A stretch of DNA of 8,949 bases from an uncultured Bacilli bacterium. Lineage in GTDB: Bacteria > Bacillota_I > Bacilli_A > RF39 > UBA660. Position numbers and translations under genes: made by a program. The notes beneath the pieces are model-generated. The model saw only the letters and a program-made list of their open reading frames with translations. It did not search any database and was not told the origin of the DNA. This document shows, piece after piece, positions 1 through 6,225 of this stretch (the stretch's first letter is position 1; each line of letters opens with the position of its first letter). The stretch is from assembly GCA_944363805.1 (NCBI GenBank), contig CALVVH010000048.1:1-8949 (forward strand), written 5' to 3'.

Positions 1-45
1 AATACTTTAGAAGAGATTTTAGCCTTTAAAAAAGATAGTGAGTGA
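1..45 (+). CDS. 3' end of an unidentified upstream gene (partial)
   Basis: Frame 1 is open from the window edge to a TGA at 43-45 and encodes the 14 residues NTLEEILAFKKDSE. The other two plus frames hit stops within the first 30 bases. A terminator-like hairpin begins at the stop codon, which fits a real gene end. The fragment is too short to assign to any family, and it could be fortuitous. Confidence 0.4.
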   Translation, partial: NTLEEILAFKKDSE

Positions 46-57
46 TCACTACTTTTT
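36..57 (+). terminator. Weak intrinsic terminator after the upstream gene
   Basis: TAGTG (36-40) pairs with CACTA (47-51) across a 6-nt loop, followed by CTTTTT (52-57). The stem is only 5 bp, and the region contains an alternative loopless palindrome AGTGATCACT (41-50), so efficiency is doubtful. Its position, overlapping the stop codon of the upstream partial gene and 30 bp before a strong promoter, supports the call. Confidence 0.4.
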
Positions 58-86
58 CAAGTGGCTGTGAATTGTAACCTTTTTCC

Positions 87-150
87 TTTGACATTGCTAA
101 CAAGTGATGTTATAATAAGTGTCAATATTTGACATTCGGATGTGTCAAAT
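87..150. promoter_or_regulatory. Array of TTGACA/TGTCAA inverted repeats around promoter and start site
   Basis: TTGACA occurs at 88-93 (the -35 box) and 129-134. Its complement TGTCAA occurs at 120-125 and 143-148. The -35 copy and the 129 copy share the longer string TTTGACATT (87-95, 128-136). The 129-134 copy can pair upstream with 120-125 (3-nt loop) or downstream as part of the repeat ATTTGACA (127-134) / TGTCAAAT (143-150). The downstream fold can alternatively stack ATTTG, ACAT, loop TCGG, ATGT, CAAAT with a 2-nt bulge. No U-tract follows, so it is not a plain terminator. It could be a repressor operator covering the start site or a leader with two exclusive hairpins. The function is inferred. 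Confidence 0.5.
88..116 (+). promoter_or_regulatory. Consensus sigma-A promoter of the mtaB-recD2 operon
   Basis: A perfect -35 TTGACA (88-93) is separated by 17 bp from a perfect -10 TATAAT (111-116). A TG at 108-109 gives an extended -10. Transcription should begin near 123, leaving a leader of about 90 nt before the first start codon at 212. No other start of comparable quality lies before the terminator at 4313, so all four downstream genes probably depend on it. Confidence 0.88.
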
Positions 151-211
151 TAATGATAAATGCTATGTAAGTAAATTGATACATGTTAAAATAGTATTGT
201 GGTGGTAGAGA

Positions 212-694
212 ATGAAATTATTTTCTGATATTTGGGAGTTTTTAAAAACATTAAATTTTATCGATATTGTCTTTTTCTTTGCGGTATTGATACTCATGGT
301 ACTTATTGTAACTCTCGTCTATTTTATAAAAATTAATAATGAAGAAGAACAAAAGAATGAAAAGGAAGAAACGGCAGAAATGAAGATAGTAAAAGAAATA
401 ACTGAAAACTTAGGAAAAGAAGAACCAACAGTCAACTTTACTGAATATGAACGTGATCAAGAAGATAAAGCAATTATCAGTTATGATGAGTTATTACACA
501 AAAAAAATAATTATAGTTTGAATTACGAAAAAGAGGAACTATACGATGACTTATCAGTAAAAAAAGTTAACTTAGATGATTTGGTCAATAAAAAGGTGGA
601 ATCGGCACCAAAAGTCGATGTAAGGGTTATCAGCTTTGCTAAAGAAGAAGCTTTCTTACAAGCTTTAAAACAATTACAAAAAGAACTGGGGTAG
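212..694 (+). CDS. Single-pass membrane protein of unknown function (160 aa)
   Basis: I do not recognise this protein. It has a short N-terminal segment with two aromatics, one transmembrane helix at about residues 19-39, then a long, highly charged Glu/Lys-rich region that is probably cytosolic. Two better-ordered patches stand out: residues around 77-95 (ending ISYDELLHK) and the last 26 residues, which form a likely amphipathic helix ending in FLQALKQLQKELG. There is no signal-peptidase site, so it should stay membrane-anchored by its N-terminus. The start is the first ATG after GGTGG (201-205). It is the first gene of the operon, directly under a consensus promoter, and its stop codon overlaps the ribosome binding site of mtaB. 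The architecture resembles membrane-tethered adaptors, but no enzymatic motif is visible and no function is assigned. Confidence 0.85.
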   Translation: MKLFSDIWEFLKTLNFIDIVFFFAVLILMVLIVTLVYFIKINNEEEQKNEKEETAEMKIVKEITENLGKEEPTVNFTEYERDQEDKAIISYDELLHKKNNYSLNYEKEELYDDLSVKKVNLDDLVNKKVESAPKVDVRVISFAKEEAFLQALKQLQKELG

Positions 695-700
695 AGGTTA

Positions 701-1933
701 ATGAAATTTAATATTATTACTTTTGGCTGTAAAGTCAATCAATATGAATCAAATATGATGAAGGAAGTTATGCTTCATCATAGTTTTTCTTATGAGGAAA
801 ACTTGGCAAAATGTGATATATTGATTGTAAACACTTGTACAGTAACCAATGTAGCAGACAAAAAGTGTTTAAGAATGATTAGACACTTAAAAAAAGAATA
901 TCCTTCATCTTTATTAGTTGTAACTGGCTGTAGTTCACAAAATAAGCAAGAATTATACAAAACTTTAGGCATCGACATATTACTAGGGAACAAAGACAAG
1001 AGTCATATTGCTGATTTGATTACTAATTATTTAGAAAATAAACAAAGATATGTTAAATTTTACAATGAGCGTAATTTAGAGTTTGAAGATATGAAAATTA
1101 GTACCTTTAATCATGTCCGAGCTTTTATCAAAATCGAAGATGGATGTGACAATTTTTGTTCTTATTGTATCATCCCTTACGTGCGAGGAAGTGTAAGATG
1201 TAAAAGTTTCACTAAAGCAATAGAAGAAGCCCATGCCTTAGCTTTAAATAATCACGCCGAAATAGTCCTAACGGGTATTCACACTGGTAGATACAATGCT
1301 TCTGGCCATGATTTAAGTGACCTTATTAACGAATTAGCCAAGATAGATGAAATAAAGAGAATTAGAATATCGAGTATCGAGATAACTGAACTAGGGGATA
1401 AATTTCTTTCTTGCTTAAAAGATAATCCCAAAGTATGTGATCACTTGCACATTCCTTTACAATCGGGTAGTAATGCTATTTTAAAGAAGATGAATAGAAA
1501 ATATGATTTAGAATATTTTGCTAGTAAAATTGCGGAAATTCGTCGCATTAGACCAGACATTTCCCTTACAACGGATATTATCGTAGGTCATCCCTATGAA
1601 ACTGAAGAAAATTTTCTGGAGTGTTTAGAATTTGTCAAAAAAATAGGCTTTAGCAAAATTCATGTCTTTCCTTATTCTCTAAGAGAAGGAACTGCTGCTG
1701 CGAAAATGCCTAACCAAGTCGATGAGAAAACCAAAAAAGAAAGAGTGAAACGCCTTTTAGCTTTATCTGATACTTTAGAAAAAGAATATTATAATAAATT
1801 TAAAGGAAAAAAACTTGATGTTTTAATTGAAGAGTGCGATAATGGTATTAGTTTTGGACACACCAGTAATTATTTATATGTCCAAATCAATGAAAATTTA
1901 GAAAAAGGAAAAATCTACAGTCGAGAATTATGA
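701..1933 (+). CDS. mtaB: tRNA (t6A37) methylthiotransferase MtaB
   Basis: This is a radical-SAM enzyme that adds a methylthio group to C2 of N6-threonylcarbamoyladenosine at position 37 of ANN-decoding tRNAs, giving ms2t6A. The N-terminal domain carries the three cysteines of the auxiliary iron-sulfur cluster: C10 (in TFGCKVNQYES, the MtaB rather than MiaB signature), C46 (NTCTVTN) and C77 (VTGCSSQ). The SAM cluster is C149-x3-C153-x2-C156 in DGCDNFCSYCIIPYVRG. LTGIHTGRY and HIPLQSGSNAILKKMNRKY are further family motifs. A C-terminal TRAM RNA-binding domain occupies roughly residues 350-410. At 410 residues it is somewhat shorter than most homologues, mainly at the end of TRAM. The start is supported by GAGGT (694-698). 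The last codons overlap recD2 by 4 nt (ATGA), indicating translational coupling. Confidence 0.95.
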   Translation: MKFNIITFGCKVNQYESNMMKEVMLHHSFSYEENLAKCDILIVNTCTVTNVADKKCLRMIRHLKKEYPSSLLVVTGCSSQNKQELYKTLGIDILLGNKDKSHIADLITNYLENKQRYVKFYNERNLEFEDMKISTFNHVRAFIKIEDGCDNFCSYCIIPYVRGSVRCKSFTKAIEEAHALALNNHAEIVLTGIHTGRYNASGHDLSDLINELAKIDEIKRIRISSIEITELGDKFLSCLKDNPKVCDHLHIPLQSGSNAILKKMNRKYDLEYFASKIAEIRRIRPDISLTTDIIVGHPYETEENFLECLEFVKKIGFSKIHVFPYSLREGTAAAKMPNQVDEKTKKERVKRLLALSDTLEKEYYNKFKGKKLDVLIEECDNGISFGHTSNYLYVQINENLEKGKIYSREL

Positions 1934-4110
1934 ATTACATTAAGGGCAAATTAAAAAGAATAATATTTCACAATAACGAATCTGGCTACGTTGTAGCTTT
2001 ATTTCGTGTGCGTGAAACTAATGATACCTTGATGAAAAATAAGGTCAATAAAAGTATTACCGTAACTGGTGTATTTACTGATGTCAATATCGATATTAAT
2101 ATGACTTTGTATGGTCAATATGTCAATAATGAACGCTTTGGTATGCAATATGCCGTTGATAGTTATGAAATAGAAGTGCCAACAACCAAAGAGGCCATCA
2201 TTGAATTTTTAGCCAGTTCCTTTATTGATGGTTGTGGTGAAAAAACTGCCAAGAAAATTGTTGACCACTTCGGCGAAAAAACTTTAGAAATAATTAAAGA
2301 AAATCGTGACAACTTATTAGAAATTGAAGGCATGACCACTATTAGGGCTGCCAAAATATATAATTCCCTTCAAAATTATAACAAGAGTAGTGATGCCATC
2401 TTAAAATTTCAAAATTTAGGTTTTACTATTGAAGAGTGTTCTCGAATTTACAATAAATTTAAAGACCGTATTGATGAAGTAATGGGTGATGCATTTTACG
2501 ACCTAAAAGAAATTATCGACTTTAGAAAACTTGATAGTATCTATGTAAGTAATTATGGTAGAGAATCGAAAGTAAGAATATACGCCTGTTTACTGGAATC
2601 AATGCAAATGCTTAGCAATTATAATGGCGATACTTTCTATTATCGAGAAGAAATCACAGGAATACTCGGAAAAGAATTTGGTATCATCTTAGGGGAAGAT
2701 GTTTTTGAAGAAATACTTCACGAATTAAGTGAAATTGGTGAAATTGTAATTATTGAAAGAAGAATCTATCTAGCAAAATACTATGAAAAGGAAGAAAATA
2801 TTGCTAAAAAACTAAAAATAATTGATTCCAAAAATGTCGATAAAATAAAAAAATTGGAAGAAAAATTGCAAGAGCTGGAAACGAGAATTGGAATCGATTA
2901 CAATGCTGACCAAGAAAAAGCTATCATGGGAGCTTTAAATAACAATATAACTATTATATCCGGTGGCCCTGGAACCGGGAAAACAACGATTATTAATGCT
3001 ATAACTAAACTTTATATTGAAGATAAAGGCTTGGGACCTGCAGATATTATGGAAACAATTGCTCTTTTAGCCCCGACTGGTAGAGCTAGTAAAAAGATGG
3101 CTTCATCCACTGGGCTTCCTGCTTATACTATCCATCGTTATTTGAAATGGTATAAAGATAGCAATGATTTTTTCTATAATGAGTATAATAAGACCAGTCA
3201 TCGTCTTATCATCGTCGATGAAGTGAGTATGATTGATATTGATTTATTTAACGCCTTACTTAATGGTATCAGTCCAGGTGTAAAACTTATTTTAGTGGGA
3301 GATACTTTCCAACTTCCAAGTGTTGGCCCTGGTCTTGTTTTGGATGACCTTATAAGTAGTGATTATTTTAATTATGTCCCATTAAACCAAATTTATCGTC
3401 AAAGTGATAATTCCTATATTCCTTATTTAGCTAAAGAAATAAAAAATAATGATTTGAGCGAAGAATTTTTGAGTAAGAAAGATGACTACTCTTTCTTTCA
3501 AACAAAATCTATTCAAATAAAAGAAGCTATCGAACAAATCATCAAAATTTCATTAACTAAGAAAATTGATGAGCATAGAATGCAAGTTTTAGCTCCAATG
3601 TATAAGGGAGAAAATGGAATAGATAATTTGAATATTACTTTACAAAAAATATATAATCCCGAATCCAAAAAGAAAAACGAGATTGCTTATCTTGATGTAA
3701 TTTATCGCGAAGGAGATAAAGTATTACAGCTAGTAAATGATTTAGATAATAATGTCTTTAATGGCGATATCGGTTATATTGAAAATATCTCAGGTAATAA
3801 AATTACCATTGATTTTGAAGGTAATCGGGTAGAATATGAAAAGAAAGACTTAAAACAAATTAAACATGCCTATGCCATAACAATTCATAAGAGTCAAGGT
3901 AGTGAATTTGAACATGTCATTATGCCCATTAGTAATAGTTATTATAAAATGCTTTATAACAAACTCATTTACACTGGTGTAAGTAGAGCCAAAAAAAGCC
4001 TTACAATCGTCGGAGATGCCCAAGCCTTTGCTAGAGCTGTTGCCAATAACTATTCGAGTAATCGTAAGACTAGCTTAAAAAGTAAAATTATGGAAGTATA
4101 TAATAATTAA
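1930..4110 (+). CDS. recD2: SF1B 5'-3' DNA helicase RecD2 (YrrC family)
   Basis: RecD2 is the RecBC-independent relative of RecD. In Bacillus it acts in repair, replication-fork stability and control of recombination. The N-terminus (GKLKRIIFHNNESGYVVALF) is the family's OB-like start. It is followed by helix-hairpin-helix-like stretches near residues 85-150 (FIDGCGEKTAKKIVDHFG, LLEIEGMTTIRAAKI). Helicase motifs are complete: Walker A GGPGTGKTT at 345-353 with K351, Walker B IIVDEVSM with D430-E431, motif III LVGDTFQLPSVGPG around D458 and Q461, motif V TIHKSQGSE at 651-659, and motif VI YTGVSRAKK with the arginine finger R686. At 726 residues it is slightly shorter than the B. subtilis protein. 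It starts inside the mtaB stop codon without a clear Shine-Dalgarno, so coupled translation is likely. All catalytic residues are intact, so it should be active. Confidence 0.95.
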   Translation: MNYIKGKLKRIIFHNNESGYVVALFRVRETNDTLMKNKVNKSITVTGVFTDVNIDINMTLYGQYVNNERFGMQYAVDSYEIEVPTTKEAIIEFLASSFIDGCGEKTAKKIVDHFGEKTLEIIKENRDNLLEIEGMTTIRAAKIYNSLQNYNKSSDAILKFQNLGFTIEECSRIYNKFKDRIDEVMGDAFYDLKEIIDFRKLDSIYVSNYGRESKVRIYACLLESMQMLSNYNGDTFYYREEITGILGKEFGIILGEDVFEEILHELSEIGEIVIIERRIYLAKYYEKEENIAKKLKIIDSKNVDKIKKLEEKLQELETRIGIDYNADQEKAIMGALNNNITIISGGPGTGKTTIINAITKLYIEDKGLGPADIMETIALLAPTGRASKKMASSTGLPAYTIHRYLKWYKDSNDFFYNEYNKTSHRLIIVDEVSMIDIDLFNALLNGISPGVKLILVGDTFQLPSVGPGLVLDDLISSDYFNYVPLNQIYRQSDNSYIPYLAKEIKNNDLSEEFLSKKDDYSFFQTKSIQIKEAIEQIIKISLTKKIDEHRMQVLAPMYKGENGIDNLNITLQKIYNPESKKKNEIAYLDVIYREGDKVLQLVNDLDNNVFNGDIGYIENISGNKITIDFEGNRVEYEKKDLKQIKHAYAITIHKSQGSEFEHVIMPISNSYYKMLYNKLIYTGVSRAKKSLTIVGDAQAFARAVANNYSSNRKTSLKSKIMEVYNN

Positions 4111-4143
4111 TTTTAAACATACTAAGGCTAGAGGTGAATACAC

Positions 4144-4305
4144 ATGAAAAATATGATGAAAGTGGCTGGAGTTGCTGCTGCCTTAGCTTTAGTTGGAACT
4201 TCAGTTTATGTGATGAGTAATAAACAAGCTCGTAAAACAACTAGCAAAAAAGTGCTAAAAGCAATGGATGGTGCTGAAAACATGATTGCCAAAAAAATGA
4301 ACTAA
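4144..4305 (+). CDS. Small membrane peptide downstream of recD2 (53 aa)
   Basis: A 54-codon frame starts at ATG 4144, preceded by GAGGTG (4131-4136) at a good distance, and stops at TAA 4303-4305 just before the terminator hairpin. The product has a small-residue-rich hydrophobic segment at about residues 6-24 (KVAGVAAALALVGTSVYVM), then a basic tail rich in Lys, with KKVLKAMDGAENMIAKKMN at the end. It is therefore probably a single-pass inner-membrane peptide with a cationic amphipathic tail. Small membrane proteins of this size (YrzQ/DUF3918-like) lie near recD2 in Bacillus. The position and layout match, but I cannot confirm homology. The ribosome site and terminator placement make it a convincing gene despite its size. 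Confidence 0.8.
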   Translation: MKNMMKVAGVAAALALVGTSVYVMSNKQARKTTSKKVLKAMDGAENMIAKKMN

Positions 4306-4343
4306 AAAAATAGGTTTGGATTATTTCCAAACCACTTTTTTTC
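4306..4343. terminator. Bidirectional terminator between convergent genes
   Basis: GGTTTGGA (4313-4320) pairs perfectly with TCCAAACC (4326-4333) across the 5-nt loop TTATT. A T-run follows on the plus strand from 4336. On the minus strand the stem is followed by the complement of the A-run at 4304-4310, giving a U-tract there too. It can therefore end both the recD2 operon and the minus-strand gene, whose stop codon lies in the loop at 4321-4323. Confidence 0.88.
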
Positions 4344-5016
4344 TTTTGCGATTCAAATATAGTTGATATTCGTATTCGACATAAGCCTTTTTTTCTTTCG
4401 TATTTTCTTTTTTAGTTAACATTCTTTCTATTTTATTCTTATAACTTTCTAGTGATTCATATAAATTGTCTTCATCAACTAAACAAGCCATGCTTAACTG
4501 CGGTATATACATTGTATCATCAATTAGATGTCCATCAGTATCTAATTCTCCCACCAATCTTACAATTCCTTTGGCAGTTTCCATAATAACTTCCACTTGA
4601 AAAGTTTGCGTTTTTTCATCATATATTATTTTATCGTACCAAGCTGAGGTTAAATAACCATATTGATAAGAGTAAACAGCTTCCAAACCAAACTGCCTAA
4701 TTATCATCTTTTTGATATCTTTTAAATTTTCATTGATTATCGGTTCATCAGTAAGGCAAAAATAATTTAAAGAATACCCATTTTCTAATCTACTAAAGAT
4801 TATTATCATCGGATAATTCCTATCTTTAGAAGCTTTTATTTCTTGAATAACTACTGAATTAGCATCCGGTTGAAAATATTTCAAATATCCCTCAAATTGG
4901 TATTGTTCATTATAATTATCTCCCTTTTCATCTTTATAACTTATAGTAATTCTTTGTCTTCCATTATCTAGTTGTTTAATATTTACTAGCAAGTCAGATA
5001 ATCGTTTATCTTCCAT
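4321..5016 (-). CDS. Orphan cytosolic protein of unknown function (231 aa)
   Basis: I do not recognise this protein. It has no signal peptide or transmembrane segment. The sequence alternates short hydrophobic/aromatic strands and charged turns (YPMIIIFSRLENGYSLNYF, FQVEVIMETAKGIVRLVGEL), which suggests a beta-rich fold over most of its length. A charged helical tail from about residue 185 ends in a basic cluster (NRKRKKVVWK). No catalytic or metal-binding motif stands out, and cysteines are few. The start ATG (5014-5016) is set by AAGGAG (complement of 5023-5028) at 7-nt spacing. It is monocistronic, convergent to recD2 and divergent from the SPOR gene, with a near-perfect promoter, so it is probably well expressed. 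Its composition resembles its neighbours and gives no hint of recent transfer. Confidence 0.85.
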   Translation of the reverse strand: MEDKRLSDLLVNIKQLDNGRQRITISYKDEKGDNYNEQYQFEGYLKYFQPDANSVVIQEIKASKDRNYPMIIIFSRLENGYSLNYFCLTDEPIINENLKDIKKMIIRQFGLEAVYSYQYGYLTSAWYDKIIYDEKTQTFQVEVIMETAKGIVRLVGELDTDGHLIDDTMYIPQLSMACLVDEDNLYESLESYKNKIERMLTKKENTKEKKAYVEYEYQLYLNRKRKKVVWK

Positions 5017-5037
5017 AATTGTCTCCTTTTTGCCTGT

Positions 5038-5066
5038 ATTATAACAAATATCCCTTAATTTGACAA
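5038..5066 (-). promoter_or_regulatory. Strong promoter of the 231-aa minus-strand gene
   Basis: On the minus strand, TTGTCA (-35, complement of 5061-5066) lies 17 bp from a perfect TATAAT (-10, complement of 5038-5043). A TG one base upstream of the hexamer gives an extended -10. The start of transcription falls about 15 nt before the ATG, leaving just enough leader for the AAGGAG site. Confidence 0.88.
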
Positions 5067-5069
5067 TCT

Positions 5070-5097
5070 TTGCATTATTTTTGTTGTATATTATAGT
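5070..5097 (+). promoter_or_regulatory. Possible promoter for the SPOR-mreC cluster
   Basis: The 91-bp divergent gap must contain a plus-strand promoter unless the cluster is silent. The best match is TTGCAT (5070-5075), 16 bp, TATAGT (5092-5097), which is weak. A perfect TTGACA at 5060-5065 overlaps the minus-strand -35 but stands 21 bp from TATATT (5087-5092), too far for normal sigma-A. A sporulation sigma factor could be involved, but I see no clear consensus for one. Confidence 0.3.
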
Positions 5098-5107
5098 TGG
5101 TGATTAG

Positions 5108-5554
5108 ATGAAAACATATTTAAAAGTAATTATCGGAGCTATTCTTATCGGTGGTGTATTTGCTTTCTTCTTTTATCGTGACATCAGTGCTTCAGTCACC
5201 GCCATTACTACAAAGAAAAATACGGTGAGTTTATTCCAGACTGGGGTATTTAAAAATAAAGATAATGCCTTAAATTATCAAGACAATTTTGTTACATCTA
5301 TTATTTATGAAGATAAGGATGGCTACTATCGTGTTTTAGTAGGTATTGCCTATCATGAAGAAAATAAGGTTAAGTTGGAAAATTTTTTTCACGAACAAGG
5401 AATAGAATATTACATTAAAGAGATGAAAATGAATGAAGAGTTCACCACTATGCTCCAAAACTATGAAACAATTATGTTGAAGACTACAAAGGCAGAAGTC
5501 ATAAACAACTTAAATGCTGCTATGCTCAAATTATTTTTGACATATTTATCCTAA
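5108..5554 (+). CDS. SPOR-domain membrane protein, SpoIIB-like by position
   Basis: Residues 5-23 form one transmembrane helix near the N-terminus, placing the rest outside the membrane. Residues 40-107 fit a SPOR domain, which binds denuded glycan strands at division septa: FQTGVFKNKDNA matches the typical QxGxFxxxxNA opening and DGYYRVLVG matches the central YRVxVG strand. A 40-residue helical tail follows. In B. subtilis, SpoIIB is a SPOR-containing membrane protein encoded upstream of the mre-min-spoIVF cluster. It localises to the sporulation septum and aids septal thinning and engulfment. At 148 residues this protein lacks SpoIIB's long cytosolic region, so it is a minimal version or another septal SPOR protein. 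The start ATG follows a modest GGTG (5099-5102). It leads the cluster and ends 19 nt before mreC. Confidence 0.75.
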   Translation: MKTYLKVIIGAILIGGVFAFFFYRDISASVTAITTKKNTVSLFQTGVFKNKDNALNYQDNFVTSIIYEDKDGYYRVLVGIAYHEENKVKLENFFHEQGIEYYIKEMKMNEEFTTMLQNYETIMLKTTKAEVINNLNAAMLKLFLTYLS

Positions 5555-5561
5555 AAAAAAG

Positions 5562-5576
5562 CATACTAAAAGTATG
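5562..5576. other. Hairpin containing the mreC start codon
   Basis: CATACT (5562-5567) and AGTATG (5571-5576) are perfect complements around AAA. The second arm ends with the mreC ATG (5574-5576). On the plus strand no T-run follows, so it is not a terminator in the gene direction. On the minus strand the stem is followed by the complement of the A-run 5553-5560, which would be a U-tract. The stem is short and AT-rich and hence of modest stability. Confidence 0.45.
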
Positions 5577-6224
5577 ATAAAAAAATATAAAGATTATATT
5601 ATATTACTATTAATATTTTTACTTATCATATTTATACCTTATATAAATAAATTTTTATATGTATTTGATTATAAATTGAATGAAGAAAATATAACTAATT
5701 TATATTGTCAAAGCCTTGAAACAGATTATAATGCTTTATTGGAAGCCAACGATTTTAAAATTAGTAGTGACTTAAATTTAGTAATAAGTAAAGTGCTTAT
5801 CCGCGATATTTACGATTTTACTGACACTATCACAATATATAAAGGTCAAGATGCTAATTTAGAAAAAGGTCAAGCAGTTATCGATGATGCAGGTTTAATC
5901 GGAGTTATATCTGAAGTTTTCAAAACAACTAGCCAAGTTCAATTGCTCACTAATAAAAACAGTTATATCTCAGTTAAGATTGGCTCTTCTTATGGTATAC
6001 TGAGCTTTCATGATGACACATTGCTAGTTAAAGATCTTCAAGTTTATGATGAAATTAATAGAGGAGATAAAATATATACTTCCGGCATCGGTAACTTACC
6101 GGGGGATATTTATATCGGTGAAGTTGCAGACATTAGCATTGACGCTACTGAAATTGAGAAAACTGTTTCTGTTAAACCCGCAGTTGATTTTGCTAATATT
6201 AATTATGTATTGGTGGTAGATTAA
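5574..6224 (+). CDS. mreC: Rod shape-determining protein MreC
   Basis: MreC is the bitopic scaffold of the elongasome. It links MreB and MreD in and under the membrane to the peptidoglycan synthases RodA and PBP2 outside. Residues 8-21 form the membrane anchor and about 35-65 a short helical linker. The two-barrel core follows, with the family motifs ITIYKGQDANLEKGQAVID, GLIGVISEV, QVQLLTNKNSYISVKI and GDKIYTSGIGNLPGDIYIGEV, ending VKPAVDFANINYVLVVD. At 216 residues it is shorter than the usual 270-300, with most of the loss in the coiled coil. No Shine-Dalgarno precedes the ATG, which lies in a small hairpin, so translation may be coupled to the SPOR gene. MreB is not encoded next to it, unlike in B. 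subtilis, so it must be elsewhere or absent. Confidence 0.93.
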   Translation: MIKKYKDYIILLLIFLLIIFIPYINKFLYVFDYKLNEENITNLYCQSLETDYNALLEANDFKISSDLNLVISKVLIRDIYDFTDTITIYKGQDANLEKGQAVIDDAGLIGVISEVFKTTSQVQLLTNKNSYISVKIGSSYGILSFHDDTLLVKDLQVYDEINRGDKIYTSGIGNLPGDIYIGEVADISIDATEIEKTVSVKPAVDFANINYVLVVD

Positions 6225-6225
6225 A

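Noticed and set aside
140..208. 22-codon leader peptide candidate upstream of the 160-residue protein
   Set aside because: The ATG falls in the loop side of the leader hairpin with no Shine-Dalgarno, and the peptide has no run of regulatory codons. It could be revisited if ribosome profiling showed a signal.
523..738. Minus-strand open frame of 71 codons
   Set aside because: It is antisense to the 160-residue protein and the start of mtaB. The Ser/Leu/Phe-rich composition is typical of the complement of Lys/Glu-rich coding sequence, and there is no ribosome site.
790..999. Minus-strand open frame of 69 codons inside mtaB
   Set aside because: It is entirely antisense to a well-supported enzyme gene and has no initiation signals.
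2163..2354. Minus-strand open frame of 63 codons inside recD2
   Set aside because: It is entirely antisense to recD2, with no ribosome site and no recognisable product.
5060..5092. Sigma-A promoter using the perfect TTGACA on the plus strand
   Set aside because: The nearest -10-like TATATT is 21 bp away, beyond the usable spacing, and the hexamer is explained as the overlap with the minus-strand -35.
5562..5576. Intrinsic terminator between the SPOR gene and mreC on the plus strand
   Set aside because: The stem is only 6 bp and is followed by ATAAAAAAA rather than a T-run, so it would not stop plus-strand transcription. It is kept only as a start-codon hairpin or possible antisense terminator.
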